From positions 806,001 to 870,000 of the forward strand of contig CAKTDA010000001.1 of assembly GCA_934541105.1 (NCBI GenBank): a stretch of 64,000 bases of DNA. The letters run 5' to 3'. This DNA is from an uncultured Luteitalea sp. (GTDB taxonomy: Bacteria > Acidobacteriota > Vicinamibacteria > Vicinamibacterales > Vicinamibacteraceae). Of the stretch, positions 19,259 to 27,519 are shown piece after piece. Position 1 is the first letter of the stretch. Each line of letters begins with the position of its first letter. The notes under the pieces were generated by a model that was not told the DNA's origin, made no database searches, and was given only the letters and a program-made list of their open reading frames with translations. A program made the translations under genes and the position numbers.

Positions 19259-19944
19259 CGCAGCGACCACGCGTCACCTACGTGCGGTGCAGCCGCGACG
19301 AGGACTACATGCACGCGCTCGACGCCGCGGGCATCGAGGTCCACGCCGTCGATCCCGATGGCGACGTGACGCGCGCGCTCGCCGAGTGCGATGGCGTGGT
19401 GCTCGCCGGCGGGCCCGACGTCGATCCGGCACGATACGGCGAGGCGCTGCACCCGGCCTGCACGCTGGCTGGCGGGACGCGGGACCTGTTCGAGCTCGAG
19501 ATCGCCCGCCGCTGCCTGGAGGACGGCATGCCGTTGCTCGCGATCTGCCGCGGGATGCAGGTGCTCAACGTGGCGGCTGGCGGCTCGTTGATCCAGGACC
19601 TGCCATCGCAGGTGCCTGTCGCACTGCCCCACGCCGTCGAGGAGTCGTTCACGACGGTGGCGCATGCGCTCGAGGTGCTCGACGACACACGGCTCGCGCG
19701 CGCCGTTGCCAACGGCATGGCCTCGCACGTCAACAGCCGTCATCACCAGGCGGTCAAGCACATCGGCCGCGGACTCGTCGCCACCGCACATGCAAGCGAC
19801 GGCATCGTCGAAGCCATCGAGGCCGAGGCGCGGCCGTTCTGCGTCGGCGTCCAGTGGCATCCGGAGAACTTCTGGCGCACCGGCGAGTTCCAGTCCCTGT
19901 TCGAACTGTTTGCCGCCGCCTGCCGTTCCCCCATCCCAGCCTGA
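19255..19944 (+). CDS. Class I glutamine amidotransferase-like hydrolase (peptidase C26)
   Basis: 229-residue member of the gamma-glutamyl-GABA hydrolase (PuuD-like) family. GTG 19255 overlaps the argS stop (GTGA). The oxyanion segment VLAGGPDVDPARYG precedes the nucleophile Cys98 in AICRGMQ, and His202 with Glu204 in VQWHPE complete the triad. Members cleave gamma-glutamyl amides in polyamine breakdown or other pathways; the substrate cannot be assigned. No polyamine genes are near. The last codons and stop lie inside a 32-base tandem repeat that continues downstream. Confidence 0.85.
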   Translation: MTQRPRVTYVRCSRDEDYMHALDAAGIEVHAVDPDGDVTRALAECDGVVLAGGPDVDPARYGEALHPACTLAGGTRDLFELEIARRCLEDGMPLLAICRGMQVLNVAAGGSLIQDLPSQVPVALPHAVEESFTTVAHALEVLDDTRLARAVANGMASHVNSRHHQAVKHIGRGLVATAHASDGIVEAIEAEARPFCVGVQWHPENFWRTGEFQSLFELFAAACRSPIPA

Positions 19945-20020
19945 TCGATCGCGGGTGTTCCTCCATCCCGGCCTGATCGATTCGTGGGTGTTCCCCATCC
20001 GGTCCGAGCGATTCGTGGGC
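19931..20020. repeat. Three imperfect tandem copies of a 32-base unit
   Basis: Copies begin at 19931, 19963 and 19995 with CCATCC and contain a CGATTCGTGGGTGTTCC-like core. The first copy covers the last codons and TGA of the amidotransferase gene. The second is full length, and the third is degenerate and runs into a palindrome. Amplification of a gene's 3' end including its stop codon is the notable part. Confidence 0.75.
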
Positions 20021-20040
20021 GTCGATGTTCACATCGACGC
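20019..20040. terminator. TTCA-loop hairpin between convergent genes
   Basis: Perfect inverted repeat, arms GCGTCGATG and CATCGACGC around TTCA, placed exactly between the amidotransferase gene (plus) and the stop of the methyltransferase gene (minus). It is well placed to end transcription from both sides, though there is no T-tract. The loop and GTCGA arms match the hairpin at 2280-2301, so a dispersed palindromic element is the alternative. Confidence 0.55.
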
Positions 20041-21327
20041 TCACCGCTCGAGCACCACCACCGTCTCGACATGCGCCGTCACCGGGAACATGTCGAAGAG
20101 CGTCATCGACGCGACGCGCATGCCGGCTGCGACGAACTTCCGGAGATCACGCGCGAGCGTGGCCGGATCGCACGAGACGTAGACGAGGCGGCGCGGCCGT
20201 GCGGCGCCCAGCGCCTCCGAGACGACTGGCGACAACCCGGTGCGCGGCGGATCGACGACGACACAGGCGTCGCCGAGCGCGCCCGCACTGTCGCGGACGA
20301 ACGTCTCCACGTCACCTCGTACCACCTGCACCCTCGCGCCGCGGGGCGCGGCGTTGGTTGCGAGGTCCTCCGCACTCACCGCATCCCCCTCGACAACCGT
20401 GACGGCCGCCACGCCGCCAGCCGCCGCCGCGATGCCGAACAGCCCGACGCCGGCGTAGAGATCGACGAGCGGCGCGTCGTCCAGGATGGCCCCGAGTACG
20501 TGCCGCACCAGCGGCGGCAGGAGTGCACGGTTGCCCTGGAAGAACGCCGCGGCATGCCGCACGAGGCTCCCGGGTGTTCCCGCAGCGACACCGAGCGCGT
20601 CGAGCGATTCGCGCAGCCACGGATGGCCAGCGACCACCGTCGGATGCCGTGAACTCGTGAGGGCCGCGCTCACACCCGCGCAGGCTGAAGGCAGCCTGCT
20701 CGCGGGCAGCACGTCGCCGTGCCGGGGCAGCGGACGGGCGAGTTCGAGATGGACGGCCTGCGAGTCGCCGGCAACGGTCGCCGTCGCCACGACGGCCTCC
20801 ACCGCTCGTGCTGCGTCCGTACCAAGGCTCGAGACGACATCCTGCGCGAGTTCGAGGAGTCCCGGCACGAGTTGCGCAGACGGGCCGGCATCGCACACGG
20901 TGTGCGTGCCCTCGCGGTAGAACCCGACGCGCATGTCCTGCACGTGCAGGCGCGCGCGCAGGCGCCACTCGCGCGTCGGTGACTCCGCCACGTCGATGGC
21001 GGGCAGGTCCCGCAGCCGGCCGATGCGCGCGAGCGCGTCCTCGACAATGGCGCGCTTGAGGGCGAGCTGGCGCGGGTAGGCCACGTGTGCGAGCACCATC
21101 CCGCCGCACCGGGGATCGGCATCCGGCACGACGCGGTCGGGCGACGCCTCCTCGACCGACGCCACCTGCGCGAAGATCACGCCCTTCCCCGTACGCTCGA
21201 TCGCCGTGCGCACGCGTTCGCCGGGGATGCCGCCAGCCACGAGGACGATGCGTCCGTCGTGCCGCGCAAGCGATCGGCCACCGGCAACCGGCTTCTCGAG
21301 CGTCAGCGTCAGCGTCTCGTCAGCCAT
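20041..21327 (-). CDS. TrmA/RlmC/RlmD-family RNA (uracil-5-)-methyltransferase
   Basis: SAM-dependent methyltransferase of about 428 residues that forms 5-methyluridine in rRNA or tRNA. The N-terminus has a TRAM-like RNA-binding region (LTLEKPVAGGRSLARHDGR, then GGIPGERV). The C-terminal Rossmann domain has DLYAGVGLFG, DPPRTGLSP and the nucleophile-bearing YVSCDPATLARDL. Single Cys residues in PRCGG are all that is left of an iron-sulfur site, so it differs from classical RlmD. ATG 21327 overlaps the upstream gene by eight bases. A longer open frame to 21831 has no family resemblance. The target nucleotide is uncertain. Confidence 0.88.
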   Translation of the reverse strand: MADETLTLTLEKPVAGGRSLARHDGRIVLVAGGIPGERVRTAIERTGKGVIFAQVASVEEASPDRVVPDADPRCGGMVLAHVAYPRQLALKRAIVEDALARIGRLRDLPAIDVAESPTREWRLRARLHVQDMRVGFYREGTHTVCDAGPSAQLVPGLLELAQDVVSSLGTDAARAVEAVVATATVAGDSQAVHLELARPLPRHGDVLPASRLPSACAGVSAALTSSRHPTVVAGHPWLRESLDALGVAAGTPGSLVRHAAAFFQGNRALLPPLVRHVLGAILDDAPLVDLYAGVGLFGIAAAAGGVAAVTVVEGDAVSAEDLATNAAPRGARVQVVRGDVETFVRDSAGALGDACVVVDPPRTGLSPVVSEALGAARPRRLVYVSCDPATLARDLRKFVAAGMRVASMTLFDMFPVTAHVETVVVLER

Positions 21328-22084
21328 CGACGCGCACCTGCGGCAAACCGAAGTGACGGCGCGCGAGATCGCCGCGCAGCGTCTGCTCGGCGTCGCGCAA
21401 TGCCTCGGGCGGCATCTGCCCGCGATATGGCGACAGCTCGCTCGCCACCTGTGCGTCGATGCCCGCCCTGTCCGCAGCCCCCAGCGCCGCAATCGCTGTC
21501 GACGCCATCGTGCGCTCGACCGACTCCAGCCGGCCGGCAAGCACCTGTCGCGCGTCGGCACGCGCGCCGCGCGAGGCATCAAGGCACGCATCGACGTCGG
21601 CAATCGCCGCGCCCACGGCGTCGCGGAGTGGCGGCGGCAGGTCCTGCGTGGCCGACAGGGACGACAGCCGCACGAGCACGCGCTCCAGGTGCTTCGCGAG
21701 CGATCGCGTGCGAACCGCCGGGGGGCCGACGGCCGACCCACCTGCCGCACCGTCTGGCGCGACCGGTACGGACACCGCATGGACGCCGACGGCCCGGCGC
21801 CACTGGTCGCAGGCGTCACGCACGTCCGCATCGCAGAACTCGATCCGCACGGGCCGCCGCCGCGGGCCGCGGGCCGTGAGCCGCGTGACGGTGCGGTCCA
21901 CGCCGTGCAGCACGACGCGCAGCGGCATGCCGTCGCGCGCCCACCCCGCCACGAGTTCGAACGCCGGCCCGACGATGCGCACGAGGTGCCCGCCGTTCAC
22001 GCGGCACAGGTGCGCCTCGACGGCGCGGCAGAATTCGCCGATGTCTTCCACGGATGCGGTGCCCTGCCGGGTGCCGCTCGTCAT
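21320..22084 (-). CDS. Hypothetical protein, translationally coupled
   Basis: 254-residue protein I do not recognise. It is Arg/Ala/Val-rich. The first ~95 residues suggest an alternating beta pattern (HLVRIVGPAFELVAGWA, PLRVVLHGVDRTVTRL), and the C-terminal ~110 look helical (RSLAKHLERVLVRLSSLSA, PPEALRDAEQTLRGDLARR). No signal peptide or membrane helix. The ATG at 22084 overlaps the birA stop (ATGA), and its own stop overlaps the methyltransferase start, so it is firmly embedded in the valS-nadC-birA transcription unit. A role linked to biotinylation or RNA modification is possible but unsupported. Confidence 0.6.
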   Translation of the reverse strand: MTSGTRQGTASVEDIGEFCRAVEAHLCRVNGGHLVRIVGPAFELVAGWARDGMPLRVVLHGVDRTVTRLTARGPRRRPVRIEFCDADVRDACDQWRRAVGVHAVSVPVAPDGAAGGSAVGPPAVRTRSLAKHLERVLVRLSSLSATQDLPPPLRDAVGAAIADVDACLDASRGARADARQVLAGRLESVERTMASTAIAALGAADRAGIDAQVASELSPYRGQMPPEALRDAEQTLRGDLARRHFGLPQVRVDG

Positions 22085-22950
22085 GCGCTCTCCCCGTCCG
22101 TCAGCCACTCGAGATCGCCGCCGTGCACGATCAAGTCACCGCCGCCATCGATGCGCACCCGCAGTGCGCCCCGTTCGTCGATGCCTGCGCTGCGTCCCGT
22201 GTGTGCCACGCCCTGATCGTGCCAGCGGACGCGCGTGCCGTCCACCGACGGCGCAAGGCTCCGCCACTGCGCGCGCACGGCGGCGCAGTCGCCGCGCGCC
22301 AGCATGTCGCAGCCCTCGTGCAGGCCCGTGAGCAGCCCGGCGACGAGCCGCTCGACCTGCTGTGCCGTCGTCTCCGCGCCGATCACCTCGTCGAGCGCGA
22401 TCATCCGGTGCGCCACGTCGTCGGGTGCGGCGGTCCGGCGGAGGTTCAGGCCGATGCCGACGACGATGGTACGCAGCGCCCGGCCTTCGGTTGCGCCCTC
22501 GGCGAGAATCCCCGCCAGCTTGCGCCACGGCCGCTGCTGCGTGATGACGTCGTTGGGCCACTTCAAGGCGATCGGCGCATCGCACGCGTGTGTCACCGCG
22601 CCCGCGACGGCCACGCCAGCCATCAGCGTGACGAGTGCCGCGGCTGGTGACGACGAGTCGCCCTGCACGGACTCCCAATGATCGGGTCTGAGCAGCGTGG
22701 AGAGGTAGATGCCGGCGGCCGGGGGCGAGTAGAACGACGTGCCGCGGCGGCCGCGCCCGGCCGTCTGCGCGGCGGCAATCACCGTGTACCCCTCGGGCGC
22801 TCCCTCGCGCGCCGCACGCGCGACGTCGTCGTTCGTGGAACCTGTCGAGGCGACGACGACGGCATGCCGTGCGAAGGCACCGGCGCGGGGGATGGCGTGC
22901 GCCACGCCGCGGCGGACGTCGGTGAACCAGGCGTCGAGCGCACCGGTCAC
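22081..22950 (-). CDS. birA: Biotin-[acetyl-CoA-carboxylase] ligase
   Basis: 289-residue enzyme that activates biotin as biotinyl-AMP and transfers it to carrier lysines of biotin-dependent carboxylases. Motifs: STGSTNDD at 35-42, biotin/ATP loop GRGRRG at 65-70 (ending GTSF rather than GRxW), KWPNDV at 130-135 and a C-terminal SH3-like segment. There is no N-terminal helix-turn-helix, so this is a ligase without repressor function (group I). GTG 22950 overlaps the nadC stop. A carboxylase substrate fits the methylmalonyl-CoA pathway genes elsewhere in the window, but that link is inference. Confidence 0.92.
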   Translation of the reverse strand: MTGALDAWFTDVRRGVAHAIPRAGAFARHAVVVASTGSTNDDVARAAREGAPEGYTVIAAAQTAGRGRRGTSFYSPPAAGIYLSTLLRPDHWESVQGDSSSPAAALVTLMAGVAVAGAVTHACDAPIALKWPNDVITQQRPWRKLAGILAEGATEGRALRTIVVGIGLNLRRTAAPDDVAHRMIALDEVIGAETTAQQVERLVAGLLTGLHEGCDMLARGDCAAVRAQWRSLAPSVDGTRVRWHDQGVAHTGRSAGIDERGALRVRIDGGGDLIVHGGDLEWLTDGESA

Positions 22951-23804
22951 GGGAGCGGCGCGATCTTGAAGCTGAGATCCATGGCCGGCGCGGAGTGCGT
23001 GAGCGCGCCGACCGACACGAAGTCGGCGCCCGTCGCCGCAATCGCCTTGATGCGATCGAGCGACACGCCTCCCGACACCTCGACCTGCGCGCGGCCTTTC
23101 GAGCGACGGACCGTCTCGGCGAGCGTCTCGAGATCCATGTTGTCGGCGAGGACGCGCGTGGCGCCGGCGGCAAGCGCGGCGTCGAGTTCGTCGAGCGTGC
23201 CGACCTCGACCTCGATGACCATGTCCTCGCCCGCGTCGCGCATGCGCCGCAGCGCCTCGTCGACGCCGCCCGAGAGCGCGAGGTGGTTGTCCTTGATCAG
23301 GATCCCGTCGTCGAGCGCGAAGCGGTGGTTGGTGCCGCCGCCTGCGCGCACCGCGTACTTCTCCAGCACGCGGAGCGTCGGCGTCGTCTTGCGTGTGTCG
23401 AGCACGACGAGCGTGGTGCCGCGGGCCTCGGCGACGAAGCGGTGCGTGAGCGTGGCGATGCCCGACAGGCGCTGGACGAAGTTCAGCGCCGTGCGCTCCG
23501 CGGTCAGCAACGCGCGGGCGCGCCCCGAGACCTCCGCGACGAGCGTGCCCGCCGGGCAGAACGCGCCGTCGCCGTGGTGACGCACCATCACCGCTGCCGG
23601 ATCGAGTTGCAGGAACGTCTCCTCGGCGACGTCAAGTCCCGCGATCACGCAGTCCTGCTTGGCGAGCAGGCGGCCGATGCCGCGCTGCTGTTCGTCGATC
23701 GTGCCTTCCGTCGTCGCGTCGCCCCAACCGAGATCCTCGGCGAGCGCCCGCCTCACGAGTTCCCGGTAGAGCGCCTTGTCGAGCGGGGGGACCGGGGTGC
23801 TCAC
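22947..23804 (-). CDS. nadC: Nicotinate-nucleotide pyrophosphorylase (quinolinate phosphoribosyltransferase)
   Basis: 285-residue enzyme of de novo NAD synthesis that converts quinolinate and PRPP to nicotinate mononucleotide with CO2 release. Typical pieces are LAEDLGWGDATTE at the start, ERTALNFVQRLSGIAT, DTRKTTPTLR, RAGGGTNHR, LIKDNHL and the barrel end IEVEV / VEVSGG. GTG 23804 overlaps the valS stop (GTGA); a longer frame to 24152 lacks family sequence. Complete and of normal length. nadA and nadB are not in the window. Confidence 0.95.
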   Translation of the reverse strand: MSTPVPPLDKALYRELVRRALAEDLGWGDATTEGTIDEQQRGIGRLLAKQDCVIAGLDVAEETFLQLDPAAVMVRHHGDGAFCPAGTLVAEVSGRARALLTAERTALNFVQRLSGIATLTHRFVAEARGTTLVVLDTRKTTPTLRVLEKYAVRAGGGTNHRFALDDGILIKDNHLALSGGVDEALRRMRDAGEDMVIEVEVGTLDELDAALAAGATRVLADNMDLETLAETVRRSKGRAQVEVSGGVSLDRIKAIAATGADFVSVGALTHSAPAMDLSFKIAPLP

Positions 23805-26410
23805 GCGCGGACCTCCGCCGGGCTCGGCGGCTCGAGTTCGCCGAGGTGCACGACGGCGGCGCGGGCCTCGGCGGTCGTCACCGACACCTGGCGCACGAAG
23901 CCCGACGCCGACACGTCGGCGCGCGCCGCCTCGAAGGCGGCAAGGTCGGCCGCGGGGACCTGCACCTGCAGTTCCAGCACCGGCGTCCGCAGGGGCTTCT
24001 TCGCCTCGGACTTCGTGCGACGGATTTCGCCGAGCGCCCAGGACGCGATGGCGAGTGCTTCGATGCCCGGCGCGTCGCCGGTCCCGCCAATCGACGCGAG
24101 CACTTCGTCGGCAGTCGGCCAGGCTGCGTGGTGGATCGATCCGTCCTTCCACCAGGACCAGACCTCCTCGGTGACGAACGGCAGGAAGGGCGCGAAGAGG
24201 CGGAGGAGCGTGTCGAGCGTCACGAGCATCGCCGCGTTCGCCGAGGCGGCGCCCTCCACGCCGAGATCGCCGTAGCGCCGCGCCTTCACGAGCTCGAGGT
24301 AGTTGTCGCAGAAGTCCCAGAAGAACTGTTCACTGCGCTCGAGCGCGCGCGTGTAGTTGTACTCCTCGAGGTCGGTCGTGGCGTCGGTCACGAGCGCGGC
24401 GAGTCGCGTGAGCAGCCCGCGATCGACGGGTGCGGCGATCGCGCCGATCGGCTCGCTGCGGCCGAGTGCGAACTTCGCCGCATTGAGCAGCTTCATCGCC
24501 AGCCGGCGGCCGACGCGCATCTGTCCCGTGTCGAACGCCGTGTCTGCGCCGGGACGTCCGCTCGCTGCCCAGTAGCGGACGGCGTCTGACCCGTGCTCCT
24601 CGAGCAGGCCCATCGGCGTGACGACGTTGCCCTTCGACTTTGACATCTTCTTGCGGTCCGGATCGAGGACCCAGCCCGAGATGGCCGCGTGCTTCCACGG
24701 CAGCGCGTCGTGCCCGAGATGCGCGCGCAGGACCGTCGAGAAGAGCCACGTGCGGATGATGTCGTGCGCCTGCGGCCGCAGGTCCAGCGGGAACACGCGG
24801 CCGAAGAAGTCCTCGTCGTCACCCCACCGGCCGACGATCTGCGGCGTCAGCGACGACGTCGCCCACGTGTCCATCACGTCGGGGTCGCCGATGAAGCCGC
24901 CCGGCTGGCCACGCTGCGCGGCATCGTATCCATCTGGCACGCTCGTGGACGGGTCCACGGGCAGCTGCGACTCCGCGGCGAGAATCGGGGCGTCGTAGCG
25001 CACCGTGCCGTCGGCGGCAATCGGGTACCACACGGGAAACGGGACGCCGAAGAACCGCTGGCGCGAGACGCACCAGTCGCCGTTGAGCCCCTCGACCCAG
25101 TTCTCGAACCGGGCGCGCATGTATGCCGGGTGCCATTCGATCTCGCGGCCGCGCGCGATGAGCGCCTCGCGGTGCGGCATGGTGCGGATGAACCACTGCC
25201 TGCTCGTCACGATCTCGAGCGGGCGATCGCCCTTCTCGAAGAACTTCACCGCATGCGTGATGGGCCGCGGGTCGCCGACGAGGTCGCCGCTCTCCTTCAA
25301 GTGCTCCACGAGACGCGTCCGCGCCTGCGAGGCGCCGCGGCCGACGAGCGGGGCATACGCCGCGTCGGCGCGAGCCGGGTCCACCGACGGCCACGTGTCG
25401 CCGCCGAACGTGATCGCGCGCAATGTGCCGTTCGGCTCGATGATCGATCGCACGGGCAGGTTCAGCTCACGCCACCAGATCACGTCAGTGAGATCGCCGA
25501 ACGTGCAGATCATCGCGATGCCGGTGCCCTTCTCCGGATCGGCGAGATGGTGCGGACGGATGGGGACCTTGACGCCGAAGAGCGGCGTGATCACCTCGCT
25601 GCCGAAGAGCGGCTTGTAGCGCGCGTCGTCGGGGTGTGCCACGAGCGCGACGCACGCGGGGATGAGCTCGGGCCGCGTCGTGTCGATCTCGACGACGCCC
25701 GGGCCGTCGGCGCGGGCGAAGCGGATCTTGTGGTACGCACCCGGCACCTCGCGATCCTCGAGTTCCGCCTGGGCGACGGCCGTGCGGAAGTCCACGTCCC
25801 AGAGCGTCGGGGCCTCGAGCTGATAGGCCTGGTCCTTCGCGAGGAGGCGCAGGAACGCCAGCTGCGAGATCTTCTGGGCGCGGGGACCGATCGTGGCGTA
25901 CGTCATCGACCAGTCCACCGACAGGCCGAGGTACTTCCAGAGATGCTCGAACGCCTTCTCGTCCTCCTCGGTCAGACGTGTGCAGAGCTCGATGAAGTTC
26001 GGGCGCGAGATCGAGATGCGCGTCTTCGGGGGCGTCGCAGGCGGTTCGAACGCCGCGTCGTACGGCAGCGACGGATCGCAGCGGACGCCGAAGTAGTTCT
26101 GGACGCGGCGCTCGGTGGGCAGGCCGTTGTCGTCCCACCCCATCGGATAGCAGACGGCAAGGCCGCGCATCCGCTTGTAGCGGGCGATCACGTCGGTGTG
26201 CGTGTACGAGAAGACGTGGCCGACGTGCAGCGATCCGCTGACGGTCGGCGGCGGCGTGTCGATGGCGTAGATCTCGTCGCGCGGGCGCGACCTGTCGAAC
26301 CGGTACACCTTGTCGGCGTCCCAGCGCGGCTGCCATTTCGCTTCGAGGCCCTCGAGGGCCGGTTTCTCGGGAACGTTGGGGGACTGGGTCTGGCTCGACG
26401 CCTCGGACAT
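23801..26410 (-). CDS. valS: Valyl-tRNA synthetase
   Basis: Class I synthetase, about 869 residues. The HIGH box is HVGH at 62-65, followed by VFSYTHTDVIARYKRMRG and GWDDNGLPTERR. The CP1 editing domain (which removes mischarged threonine) is in the middle and KKMSKSKGN marks the second signature. The protein ends soon after the anticodon-binding helices, without an obvious long C-terminal coiled coil. GTG and ATG starts lie at 26413 and 26410 next to a GGAGG, so the exact first codon is uncertain by one. First biosynthetic gene of a run that continues with nadC and birA. Confidence 0.95.
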   Translation of the reverse strand: MSEASSQTQSPNVPEKPALEGLEAKWQPRWDADKVYRFDRSRPRDEIYAIDTPPPTVSGSLHVGHVFSYTHTDVIARYKRMRGLAVCYPMGWDDNGLPTERRVQNYFGVRCDPSLPYDAAFEPPATPPKTRISISRPNFIELCTRLTEEDEKAFEHLWKYLGLSVDWSMTYATIGPRAQKISQLAFLRLLAKDQAYQLEAPTLWDVDFRTAVAQAELEDREVPGAYHKIRFARADGPGVVEIDTTRPELIPACVALVAHPDDARYKPLFGSEVITPLFGVKVPIRPHHLADPEKGTGIAMICTFGDLTDVIWWRELNLPVRSIIEPNGTLRAITFGGDTWPSVDPARADAAYAPLVGRGASQARTRLVEHLKESGDLVGDPRPITHAVKFFEKGDRPLEIVTSRQWFIRTMPHREALIARGREIEWHPAYMRARFENWVEGLNGDWCVSRQRFFGVPFPVWYPIAADGTVRYDAPILAAESQLPVDPSTSVPDGYDAAQRGQPGGFIGDPDVMDTWATSSLTPQIVGRWGDDEDFFGRVFPLDLRPQAHDIIRTWLFSTVLRAHLGHDALPWKHAAISGWVLDPDRKKMSKSKGNVVTPMGLLEEHGSDAVRYWAASGRPGADTAFDTGQMRVGRRLAMKLLNAAKFALGRSEPIGAIAAPVDRGLLTRLAALVTDATTDLEEYNYTRALERSEQFFWDFCDNYLELVKARRYGDLGVEGAASANAAMLVTLDTLLRLFAPFLPFVTEEVWSWWKDGSIHHAAWPTADEVLASIGGTGDAPGIEALAIASWALGEIRRTKSEAKKPLRTPVLELQVQVPAADLAAFEAARADVSASGFVRQVSVTTAEARAAVVHLGELEPPSPAEVRA

Positions 26411-26498
26411 CACCCTCCGATCGTAGGGGTGGTCCGCCCGGCCCGCAAGAGGCGCACGGCCGGGGCGCGGCCCGCGCCCCGGTGCGGACGCGGCACGA

Positions 26499-27368
26499 TT
26501 ACGGCACGCCGGCCTTGATGCGCGCGATCTCCTCGGAGATCAACCGTTCCGCGACATCGAGCACCCGCGCCGTGACCTCCTCGCGGAGGATCTTGTCGGT
26601 GAGGCGCTCGGCCACGCGCCGCGCAACCTCCTCCACGAAGGCATCGCTCATCGCAGCGCCGGCGGTCGGCCCTACGGTCGCCGGGCCTTCCCCACGCTCC
26701 TCGGCGAGGATCGCCGAGAAGGCACGCGCGAGCGAATCCGGCGCGGGCTCCGGCTCGGCGGCGCCGCCGGCCTCGGCAGCCGCTGGCGCGTCGGCGGCCC
26801 GGGCCTCGGCCGGGGCATCCGCAGGAGACTCCACGCGCGAGAGCGTGGCGCGGCCCTGCCGTTCGGCGAGGTGCTTGTCGAGCCGCGTGGCGTAGGTGTC
26901 GACGCCGGGCGCCAGAGCGGCCACGCCCTCGGGCTCGCCGGCAGGTGCGGGCGCGCCGGGTCGGGGCGGCGCGAACTCGCCGAGCGACTCGCCGCGCTCA
27001 CCGCCGAGCATCCGCTTGACGAGCGAGACGACCTGCTGCGGCTCGAACGGCTTCACGAGCACGGCATCGGCCTGGCAGGCAGCCGCCCGGCGGTCGTCGA
27101 TGGGCTCGAAGGCGCCGGTCATCAGCACGACGGGGACGTCGGCGAGCGACGCCTGTCCCCGCACCCAGGCCGCGACGTCGTAGCCGTCGCGCGCGGGCAT
27201 CGTCGTGTCGGCGAGGATGACGTCGGGCTTGTTGCCTGCGCCGAGATAGCCCACCACCTCGTCGCCGTCGCTGAACGAGACGACCTTGAAGCCCTCGTCG
27301 GCGAAGGTCAGCTCGATCACGCGCTGGACGGTGACGCTGTCATCGGCCAGCAGCAGCGTGTTGCTCAT
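26499..27368 (-). CDS. Response regulator with C-terminal helical extension
   Basis: 289 residues. Residues 1-120 form a CheY-like receiver with acidic pair D9/D10, phosphorylation site Asp54 (ILADTTMP), Thr84 and Lys106 (LVKPFEP). A Pro/Ala/Glu-rich linker of roughly 100 residues follows, then a ~50-residue amphipathic helical end (VARRVAERLTDKILREEV) that may form a coiled coil. There is no DNA-binding domain, so output is probably by protein-protein contact, as in motility or polarity regulators. No histidine kinase is adjacent. Gene order puts it upstream of valS with an 88-base gap. Confidence 0.85.
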   Translation of the reverse strand: MSNTLLLADDSVTVQRVIELTFADEGFKVVSFSDGDEVVGYLGAGNKPDVILADTTMPARDGYDVAAWVRGQASLADVPVVLMTGAFEPIDDRRAAACQADAVLVKPFEPQQVVSLVKRMLGGERGESLGEFAPPRPGAPAPAGEPEGVAALAPGVDTYATRLDKHLAERQGRATLSRVESPADAPAEARAADAPAAAEAGGAAEPEPAPDSLARAFSAILAEERGEGPATVGPTAGAAMSDAFVEEVARRVAERLTDKILREEVTARVLDVAERLISEEIARIKAGVP

Positions 27369-27376
27369 GGTCCGTG

Positions 27377-27405
27377 AGCGTAGTCAGGCCCTTGACGCCC
27401 GTCAA
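27377..27405 (-). promoter_or_regulatory. Candidate promoter of the response regulator with overlapping palindrome
   Basis: On the minus strand TTGACG (27400-27405), 17-base spacer, TACGCT (27377-27382). The -35 lies inside a perfect palindrome CTTGACG-CC-CGTCAAG (27391-27406), a possible operator. The -10 ends only about nine bases before the ATG at 27368, so the transcript would be nearly leaderless. Confidence 0.42.
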
Positions 27406-27519
27406 GCGCCAGCCGTCGGGGTGCTGGCCGCCGTCGGCAGTGACGACCGCCGTTCGGGCTGCCCCGCGTCGTCGTTGTGGAGTGTGGGCCGCACTCGCGG
27501 CCGACTCCCGGAGATCCCG

